NCBI GenBank assembly: GCA_014376785.1
Contig: JACMQW010000098.1
Span: forward strand, 1 to 64,000
Direction of reading: 5' to 3'
Length of the DNA: 64,000 nt
Origin: Oligoflexia bacterium
GTDB lineage: Bacteria; Bdellovibrionota; UBA1018
This document shows positions 9,462 through 16,962 of the stretch, piece by piece. Position 1 is the first letter of the stretch; each line of letters opens with the position of its first letter. The notes under the pieces were generated by a model that was not told where the DNA came from, did not search any database, and saw nothing but the letters and a program-made list of their open reading frames with translations. A program made the translations under genes and the position numbers.

Positions 9462-10378
9462 CCGATTCCTTTCGGGCCAAACAAAAGCCATAGAGTGTAA
9501 ACGATGACAATATAAACAGACGTTCCGGTTCGATAAATCCTTCCGAACTTCGGATTATTCTGCTGAACAAAGAGGACGCCGGAGACTCCAAGCAAACCGA
9601 GCGCAATTCTTCCGGAAAGAAACGAGGCCGAAAGAGAACGCTCGAAGCAATATTCGGCAACGCCTGCCATGCAGATCACAAGAACTACGGCACCTAATTT
9701 CCCAAACACCTTGGAGTAAGACGCCACTCCGGCTCGCTCTTCTCGATTTGAAAATGTTTTTCGGCCAAACTCGAAAACATTAAAAAGGCACCAAGTGCTT
9801 CCCGCAAAAAACCACACACGGTTCGGAAGTGACTCTAGCGAGGTCGCTTGTGACAACGATCCGGAAATCGCGATTCCGAGGAGCGCACTCACTACGGTGT
9901 GCGAAACGGCGTAGGTAGTTAGAAGCGGGCGAATCCACTTCGCAATAAAAAACTCATGGTACATGAGGACCGAATAGCCGGCCGCGATGCTGAACAATAG
10001 AAAAGGAAACATTCCCCAAAGCGCAAAACTAGCGGCCTCCAGGACCGTGCACACAACCATTCCTCGGAAGAGGTCACCGTGACTCACCAACCCTCGCGCA
10101 AGTGGACGACCGGGATTGAGTTCGAGATCTGTTTCGTAATCCTTCACTTCGTCGTAAAGGCGAAGTTTGAAGAAGAACGCAAGCGTAGCGAATCCAAGCG
10201 CGAGGATCTTCCAGTGATCCACTCCGCAAGGTGGGGTCAGTTTCAAGTGGGCTGCGTAGAACAGTCCGACTAGGGTCACATGGGTAATGGGCTCAAACCG
10301 CTCTTTTACAAAAATGAGCCACTTCGAAAGCGCAGTGCGAGTGGGATGTTCGAGAGCTTCACTCACCGGAAACTTCAC
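9455..10378 (-). CDS. UbiA-like prenyltransferase family membrane protein
   Basis: Multi-TM protein with RLYDEVKDYETDLELNPGRPLARGLVS (UbiA-type Asp-rich motif). Confidence 0.75.
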   Translation of the reverse strand: MKFPVSEALEHPTRTALSKWLIFVKERFEPITHVTLVGLFYAAHLKLTPPCGVDHWKILALGFATLAFFFKLRLYDEVKDYETDLELNPGRPLARGLVSHGDLFRGMVVCTVLEAASFALWGMFPFLLFSIAAGYSVLMYHEFFIAKWIRPLLTTYAVSHTVVSALLGIAISGSLSQATSLESLPNRVWFFAGSTWCLFNVFEFGRKTFSNREERAGVASYSKVFGKLGAVVLVICMAGVAEYCFERSLSASFLSGRIALGLLGVSGVLFVQQNNPKFGRIYRTGTSVYIVIVYTLWLLFGPKGIGC

Positions 10379-12113
10379 CGTTATTAATCATTTCGCGTCG
10401 GAGCGAATCGTATTCGACTTTACTATGGTGCCTTGGGTCCATCGGCATCGCATTTCGAATCACGATTTCATCGACGGTTATGCCGTTTTTATCCATCAAG
10501 CGTCTCACCTCGGACCGGTACTCCTCCAACTCGGCTTTCGCGTTCAGCGCCTCCGCATCATTCGGCACGATGACTGCCACGATTTTTTCTCCTAACCTTG
10601 AGTCAGGAAATCCCAGATAAGCTCCGTAACGCACAAACGGAAGTTTTTTCAGGACGATTTCCGCCCTGACGGGGAAGTGGTATTCCTCCAACCTTTTAAT
10701 CACATTATGCACTCTACCCACGATCCAGAGCTGTCCATCTTCGTCAAGGCGGCCCAGATCACCGGTGCGATGCCAAACGACTCCTCGCTCATCCCGGATT
10801 TTCGCACGGTGGAAAGCCTGGGCGTTATTATAATAATCTCGGCAAACATGCTCACCCGCAACAATGAGTTCGCCCACCGCACCCTTCTTCACCTCCAACG
10901 CCTCCCAGTCCAAAGCGGCACTCACCGTGATCGGATCTGGATTTATTTTCAAAAACTTTCGCTCTAACGAGTCAACCAGATGGCCGACGTTTACTCCTTC
11001 ATCGACCCAATCTGCGTCCTCGCTCGCCTTCGTCCGGGAATGAATCATCGGCTGGGCTTCAATGTGGGCCATCGGCTCTGCTTCGGTCGAGCCGTAGAGA
11101 ACCCAGACCTCCGCATTTTCCGCGACCTCAGTAAAATCGATCAGGTTATCTCGACTGACCGGCGCACCTCCCGTTGCGGCCCTTCGCAAATGAGGCAACG
11201 AAATTTTGTTTTTAAGACAGTAGGCAGAGAGGCCATTCAGGAGTGAAGGCGAGAGCGTCGTGCAGGTCACGCCATTTGCCCGCATTTGGGCAATTAAAAT
11301 AAGAGCGTCTCGCTCGGATGGAACGCCCACATCCAAAGCTGGAATCACTGTACTCACCCCTTCGGCAAGATTATTCAAACTGAAGATCGGAAAAATCGGA
11401 AGATCGATATCCGCTTCCCGGTAAGGAATACAGGCATGGAGTTCGTAGTGCTGGGCTGCGAGAAACCGGTGCGTGCGATTTGCGCCTTTTGGAACTCCAG
11501 AACTCCCCGTCGTGAAAGTGATGAGAGCAGTCTCCTCCATTTCGACTGCAGCCGTTTTAGAGGTAGCCGGAGACGCAAGCAAAGACTCAAAAGTCGCACT
11601 GTAGGCCACATTACTGGGGAAAGATCCCTTCACGATTTTCAGCGGAATTTTTGCGATCTCAGGCTCCCCACCCACTCCTTCAAAGGCCTGATGAAAAGAC
11701 ACCATGGCTTTCGGCGAGACGGTCTTCGCACATTCTCCAAGCGAACCGCGGCGTGCCCATGAATCGAGAAAGACAGCAATGGCCCCAATCTTCTGCAGCG
11801 CGAACATGGCAACGTACATATCGAGCGACATTGGTAAAAAGAGAATCACTCGGTCGCCCTGCTCGATCCCAAGGTTCAAATAACCTTGAGCGACGCTTGA
11901 AATCTTCTGCTCGAAATCTTTCAAACTCACCGAAAGATGCGGCAATGGATCCTCAAGCTTGAAACTCCAAGCTCGCAAATCTGAGGGCTCTACCCATCGC
12001 AGAGGAATGAGGTCTGGTCTTTCAATGAGGTGTCTATCCAAAAAGGAGTTCACATTATTGCGCACATCTTTTCCGGGATAATACCCTGTGCGTTCAGCTT
12101 TGGAATCGCTCAT
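10359..12113 (-). CDS. AMP-dependent acyl-CoA synthetase / acyl-AMP ligase (OleC-like class)
   Basis: ALITFTTGSSGVPKGANRTHRFL, VLYGSTEAEPMA, WHRTGDLGRLDEDGQLWIVGR adenylation motifs. Confidence 0.9.
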   Translation of the reverse strand: MSDSKAERTGYYPGKDVRNNVNSFLDRHLIERPDLIPLRWVEPSDLRAWSFKLEDPLPHLSVSLKDFEQKISSVAQGYLNLGIEQGDRVILFLPMSLDMYVAMFALQKIGAIAVFLDSWARRGSLGECAKTVSPKAMVSFHQAFEGVGGEPEIAKIPLKIVKGSFPSNVAYSATFESLLASPATSKTAAVEMEETALITFTTGSSGVPKGANRTHRFLAAQHYELHACIPYREADIDLPIFPIFSLNNLAEGVSTVIPALDVGVPSERDALILIAQMRANGVTCTTLSPSLLNGLSAYCLKNKISLPHLRRAATGGAPVSRDNLIDFTEVAENAEVWVLYGSTEAEPMAHIEAQPMIHSRTKASEDADWVDEGVNVGHLVDSLERKFLKINPDPITVSAALDWEALEVKKGAVGELIVAGEHVCRDYYNNAQAFHRAKIRDERGVVWHRTGDLGRLDEDGQLWIVGRVHNVIKRLEEYHFPVRAEIVLKKLPFVRYGAYLGFPDSRLGEKIVAVIVPNDAEALNAKAELEEYRSEVRRLMDKNGITVDEIVIRNAMPMDPRHHSKVEYDSLRREMINNGEVSGE

Positions 12114-12781
12114 CCGCTCTCCCTTATCAGTTGTTTAATCTTTTCGGCGATAATATCCGAACGAGTCCAGATGAGTGCGTGACCCGCATCTGGCACCACC
12201 GTTTGTTCATAAGTCGAGAGCACGCCTAGCCACTCCGTTTGAACGGGCTTTGCGAGTGCATCTTCGGATCCGGCAATCACGTAAATACGCGTTCCGCGCG
12301 ACGCAGCGATCGCCAAAAACTTCCTTTTAAAAGGCTCATCGATCCGAAGATCTTCTTTTTCCAATACCGACTGCGCCAAGATGTCCGGCCGAGAAAATCG
12401 GCGAGTCATCTCGCGAACCCTTTCGGGTACGGCGTCAGGAAGGCACGCTTTCACTAGAAACTTTTCAACAATCTCCGAGCCTTTTTTCATCAGAAGGAAA
12501 TTTCTGACGAAAGCGATGCGCAAAAGTTTTACCTTTATAAATCCCGCACTTTTTTCTGGAAAAAAATAAGGTGAAATAAATAGAACTGATTTCGGCATTC
12601 CCTTTTTTACACAGGCCTCGACGAGGCGAGCACATCCCCAGGAGTAACCAACCGCAATCTCGTCTGAAAACCCATCTCCAGAATCAGCGGCGCTTGCGAA
12701 TTTAAAACCAAGCTTCGATTCCACCATGGCGAAATCTTCGTGAAATCCGGGGGATCCGTGAAAACCGACGACTGTACTCAT
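12110..12781 (-). CDS. Alpha/beta hydrolase
   Basis: Oxyanion HGSPG, nucleophile elbow GYSWG, terminal GHALI; 4-bp overlaps with both neighbours. Confidence 0.75.
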   Translation of the reverse strand: MSTVVGFHGSPGFHEDFAMVESKLGFKFASAADSGDGFSDEIAVGYSWGCARLVEACVKKGMPKSVLFISPYFFPEKSAGFIKVKLLRIAFVRNFLLMKKGSEIVEKFLVKACLPDAVPERVREMTRRFSRPDILAQSVLEKEDLRIDEPFKRKFLAIAASRGTRIYVIAGSEDALAKPVQTEWLGVLSTYEQTVVPDAGHALIWTRSDIIAEKIKQLIRESG

Positions 12782-13527
12782 AAACTCATTCCCTTCCGAA
12801 TCAGTGCACGAATTTCCGAAATTTTCTTCGGCGCTTTTTTAAGGAGGATAGAGTCTGAGCGATTCATAATTTTTTCTGGCCATTCACCTCGGTCGGCAAA
12901 AAAATTTAAGAGCCCCGAAATCGCTTTGCCTTCTCGGGCGCCAGTGCGAGAGAGGTAAGCCAGGTAGTTCTTCTCGCCACCACCGGAAACTTGTTCCCGA
13001 TGCAAAATCGCTCCATCATCGACCTTTTCATTCATGAGGTGGATTGAAAAACCAGCGTCACGGTTTTCAGAAAGCGCATAGAGATCACACATTGCACCTC
13101 GGTCGACGGGAAGAATTCCATGATGGATGTTCACACAACCGAAACGCGGCGCTCGCAAAACTTCTTCTCGGTAAATGCACCGGGTACGGGCATTCACTAT
13201 GAGATCGACTGGTTTTTCGGTTAGCCAAGCGACCACTTCGGGACTGTTCATCGTGGAAACGCGGAGAATCGGTAGTCCTCTCGCTTTAAACAATTTCTCT
13301 CGCGGATCAAAACGCGAAGTTAGAAAGTTCCGGAAGAGCTGTAAACCAAGGCGCGGAGCGCCGGCTGCGACGAGTCCGGTAGCGCTTCGAAAAACGGATG
13401 TCTTGTCAGCTTTTAAGATGATGAGACCCGCCACATGATCCGGGCAGAGCGAGAAAATTTCAGTAAAAAGATCCAAATAGTTCCTCGGAACATAAGTCAG
13501 CTCGGAAGTTACGAAAATCGTTCTCAT
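12778..13527 (-). CDS. Formyltransferase family protein
   Basis: FGCVNIHHGILPVDRGAMCDLYAL and GFSIHLMNEKVDDGAILHREQV resemble the Fmt/GART catalytic N-H-D region. Confidence 0.8.
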   Translation of the reverse strand: MRTIFVTSELTYVPRNYLDLFTEIFSLCPDHVAGLIILKADKTSVFRSATGLVAAGAPRLGLQLFRNFLTSRFDPREKLFKARGLPILRVSTMNSPEVVAWLTEKPVDLIVNARTRCIYREEVLRAPRFGCVNIHHGILPVDRGAMCDLYALSENRDAGFSIHLMNEKVDDGAILHREQVSGGGEKNYLAYLSRTGAREGKAISGLLNFFADRGEWPEKIMNRSDSILLKKAPKKISEIRALIRKGMSL

Positions 13528-13555
13528 CGGTAAACCATCGTCTCAGCTTGGCTCC

Positions 13556-13585
13556 CGATCGTCAAAGTCACACGTTTGACGATCG
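13556..13585. promoter_or_regulatory. Perfect 11-bp inverted repeat in divergent promoter region
   Basis: CGATCGTCAAA-GTCACACG-TTTGACGATCG between genes starting at 13527(-) and 13647(+). Confidence 0.65.
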
Positions 13586-13646
13586 CGGTTTCTGGAAGAA
13601 ATCTGAAGTTGTGCGGCGGAAGCATTCCCCCGATACTGAAATCAAC

Positions 13647-14744
13647 ATGACTTATTTTGATAAATTAAATTACACGCTATCAAACGAAGATACTCGAGTC
13701 GAAGTCGAACTCCTTCAATCCGGTGCCCGTAAAGTATTCGCAATCGCTGGATCCGGGGCGCGAGTCTTACCCCTTCTGGCAAAAAATCCGAGTGAGCTCG
13801 TCGTGGTGGATGTTTCTGCTCACCAACTCTACCTTGCCGAATTGCGGATCGCTGCCGCAAAAAAACTCACTCACCCTGAGTTTATTTATTTTCTCGGTTA
13901 CCGCGGCGGACTGGCTGAAGGAAACCGCCAGAATCTGGACCGAAGTGAATTCTTCGACATCCTCAAAGATAGCCTATCGGCAGACTGCCGTCAGTTCTGG
14001 GATGAAAACCGACCGGCCTGGTGCCCGCGCGGGATTATCTATCTCGGAAAATGGGAAGGACACTTCATTCAGATCGCGGCTATTTTTAGAAAAATACTTT
14101 TCATGAACGTCCTTCCAATTTTTGAAGCCCACTCGATGCAGGAGCAGCTCGAACTTTACCGGAAGCATTGGAAATCGGCGCGATTCAAATCTTTTTTGAG
14201 GGTTGCGGCAAGCGAGTGGGTGTTTGAAAAGTTTCTCTACAAAGGTCACTTCGCAGGCGCTCGGTCTCGAAAAACCGTCAAGCAACCGGCATGGGAATTT
14301 CTTCATGATGAATTCGTGAGGATCTTCACCACCACACTCGTTCGAAAAAACTACATGATGCAGCTTTTTTTTCTTGGAAAAGTCCTCTTCGAAGAAGGAC
14401 TTCCGATCGAAGCGACGGCCTCCACTTTGGACGAAATCAAGCGATCGAACACCCGGGTTCGTTTTTTAAAGTCCGACCTTACTTCGGCATTAGCGAGCGA
14501 GCCTTTCGATTTCGTATCCCTGTCGGACACGATTTCTTACCTTCCCGCGGAACAAGCAAATCAAGCATTACAAATGATGGCGAGTGATTGCTCACCAGGT
14601 ACGACCGTGGTGATCCGTTCCTTTCTGCGTGCACCTACGGCGATCGATACCCGCGGGTGGACGGAGGACCGAAGCGCCGAAGACCGAGCGTATCAGCTGG
14701 ATGGCACCGGGGTCTACCGGTTTCACATCTTTCGAAAGAACTAA
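13647..14744 (+). CDS. DUF3419 / BtaA-like S-adenosylmethionine:3-amino-3-carboxypropyl transferase
   Basis: MTYFDKLNYTLSNEDTRVEVELLQSGARKVFAIAGSGARVLPLLAKNPSELVVVDVSAHQLYLAELRIAAAKKL matches the pattern of the DUF3419 SAM fold. Confidence 0.75.
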   Translation: MTYFDKLNYTLSNEDTRVEVELLQSGARKVFAIAGSGARVLPLLAKNPSELVVVDVSAHQLYLAELRIAAAKKLTHPEFIYFLGYRGGLAEGNRQNLDRSEFFDILKDSLSADCRQFWDENRPAWCPRGIIYLGKWEGHFIQIAAIFRKILFMNVLPIFEAHSMQEQLELYRKHWKSARFKSFLRVAASEWVFEKFLYKGHFAGARSRKTVKQPAWEFLHDEFVRIFTTTLVRKNYMMQLFFLGKVLFEEGLPIEATASTLDEIKRSNTRVRFLKSDLTSALASEPFDFVSLSDTISYLPAEQANQALQMMASDCSPGTTVVIRSFLRAPTAIDTRGWTEDRSAEDRAYQLDGTGVYRFHIFRKN

Positions 14745-14863
14745 TCGCCATAAATAATTGGAATTATTAGCTTAAATAACCGTCCCCGAACTGCCATGTT
14801 CATTCGTTAATTCTGTTCTCAGTTTTAACATTATGTGTCATTATTCGGCTCGGTCGAGGTTTT

Positions 14864-15865
14864 ATGCGAGTTGATATCCTGATCAATGGAAATGCCGGGC
14901 AGTCCAATCAAAGAGAAATCATCGCTCGCGTGAGCAGCGTTCTTTTTAGATGCGACCTCCGTTTCCATCATCCAGATTCAATTCTCGCGATGCAGGATAC
15001 TCTCAGCCAGGCTTGCGAGGAAGGAAGCGAATGCCTCATCATCAGTGGAGGGGACGGCACCCTGAACGCGACATTGGAACCGATGATGGAAAGATTTTTA
15101 GCAGGACAAACCATTCCGCCGATTTGCCTGGTCCCCGTTGGGACTGCAAACGATCTTGCCGGTAGTTTGCGGACACCCAGACGGATCGAAAAAGCCGCGC
15201 GCGCGGCGCTCGAAGGAAAGCTTAAGCCGATCGACGTGATCGAAGTGAGCAGCGAGAAAAATAAACGGTACATGCTCACCAATGGGGGGCTCGGAATTCC
15301 CGCCCAAGCCGCGCTCCAGGCAAACCGCCTTCGTTCTCTCGTTCGAGAAAAAGCGCACGGTTCTCGTAAAAGTTTATTCTCGAGAAAACTTTATCACTTC
15401 GGCGAAAACATCATGAGTCGTGCGGGATCGAAAATCTATGATGTCCTCGCGGTAAGAGAAATGCTCGGGTGGGAACCGGGGCGATGGGATATTTCCGTCG
15501 AAGCAGACGGACGTGCCCCCTTCCGAACCCAAGCACCATTTATTTTTGTGAATAATCAGCCAGGGATTGCGGGCAAATTCACCTCTGCTCCCTTAACGAC
15601 GAACAATGACGGAACCTTCAATTTTTTACTGATGAATTTAACGGAGCTCGTTCCTCAATTAAAGGCCATGGCCGTCATGAGAGCCGGTCGCGAACTTTCA
15701 CGAAAGGCCTGTCCTAGTTTCGAAACTCGATTCGTCCGCCTCACCGCCGAAAGCGGCTCAAAAGGATTAACGTTTTTTGGGGACGGTGAGATTCTCCACG
15801 AAGGTGTTCGAGAACTCTCCATCCGGTGCCTTCATCCAGGCATTCCTTTTTTGGTGATGGAATGA
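14864..15865 (+). CDS. Diacylglycerol-kinase-family lipid kinase (YegS/BmrU-like)
   Basis: INGNAGQ N-terminus, IISGGDGTLNATLEPM, LVPVGTANDLAGSL, FFGDGEIL. Confidence 0.88.
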   Translation: MRVDILINGNAGQSNQREIIARVSSVLFRCDLRFHHPDSILAMQDTLSQACEEGSECLIISGGDGTLNATLEPMMERFLAGQTIPPICLVPVGTANDLAGSLRTPRRIEKAARAALEGKLKPIDVIEVSSEKNKRYMLTNGGLGIPAQAALQANRLRSLVREKAHGSRKSLFSRKLYHFGENIMSRAGSKIYDVLAVREMLGWEPGRWDISVEADGRAPFRTQAPFIFVNNQPGIAGKFTSAPLTTNNDGTFNFLLMNLTELVPQLKAMAVMRAGRELSRKACPSFETRFVRLTAESGSKGLTFFGDGEILHEGVRELSIRCLHPGIPFLVME

Positions 15866-16962
15866 CAACGGTTTCTTCTCTTTCACTCCCCACAAACCTG
15901 CGCATCCTCATTTCCGGGGGCACCGGATTTCTGGGAAGCGCCCTGGTACCCGCACTGAAGCCCTACGCATCGACGATCGATTGCATCTCAAGAACAAACC
16001 CCAAATGTATTTCCGGAGATTTGGCGGAGTGGGACGGAAAAATGGACCCTCGCTCTCTCCGAGGGAAATACGACCTCTTTATTCACCTCGCTGGACTCTA
16101 CAACCTTCGGGCAAGTCCGACAGAACTGCTCCGCCAGAATGTCGGAGCCACGCACAACGCACTCGTGGTCGCTCAGAAAGCAGAAATTCCTCATTTTGTG
16201 CACGCAAGCACGGTTGCCGTCACGATCGGTGAACAAGGACTCGGGAATGAACGCGACATGCGCAGAGTCGGGATGAATTCACGCGATCCCCTCGTTTATC
16301 CCGACATGCTGGACACCTCGCGCGAGTTTCCGGATTTCTACGCGAAAACGAAAGCCCATGCAGAACACCTCGTGAAGAATTGGTCGACCGGGAGCTTCGT
16401 TTCACAATTGAACCTGCGTTTCGGCATTTTAGTGGGTGACACCTTCAGTGGTCGAATTGAACGGATCGACGGCCCCTATCATAGCGCCGAATTTCTTACT
16501 CGAGCGAAAGGATTTTTTGAACGGTACCGCGGTCCCGTAATCCTTCCCGGCAATTCCCGAAAAACGATCCCGATCGTTCCCGTCGATATCGCAGCAAAAG
16601 CGGCTGCAAAACTGATCGGAATTTCACGGGCGCTCGACTGGCAAGGCTACAAGTCTCTGCACGTGGCTCCGGGAACCGACCGAGCATTAGGGACTCGCGA
16701 GATGTACGAAAGCGCAGTCGCTCACCTGGGTTATCAGAATCGAGAGATTAAAATTTTAGAGAATTTGCCAAAAATACTCGTAAAATACCTGGGCGAATGG
16801 ATCGGACAGATTCCCAGGCAGGAAGTGGAATACATCCTATCCTTTCCTCGTTTAGACGTCACCGAGACCGAACTGCTCTTAGGCAAAGATTGGTGTCCGG
16901 AATTTAAATCTTACGCTCCCCAGTTTTGGAAAGGTTACGATGAGTACATTTCGAATCGCTAA
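15862..16962 (+). CDS. NAD-dependent epimerase/dehydratase (3beta-HSD-like SDR)
   Basis: ILISGGTGFLGSALVPAL nucleotide motif; FYAKTKAHAEHLV YxxxK motif; ATGA overlap with upstream gene. Confidence 0.88.
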   Translation: MTTVSSLSLPTNLRILISGGTGFLGSALVPALKPYASTIDCISRTNPKCISGDLAEWDGKMDPRSLRGKYDLFIHLAGLYNLRASPTELLRQNVGATHNALVVAQKAEIPHFVHASTVAVTIGEQGLGNERDMRRVGMNSRDPLVYPDMLDTSREFPDFYAKTKAHAEHLVKNWSTGSFVSQLNLRFGILVGDTFSGRIERIDGPYHSAEFLTRAKGFFERYRGPVILPGNSRKTIPIVPVDIAAKAAAKLIGISRALDWQGYKSLHVAPGTDRALGTREMYESAVAHLGYQNREIKILENLPKILVKYLGEWIGQIPRQEVEYILSFPRLDVTETELLLGKDWCPEFKSYAPQFWKGYDEYISNR

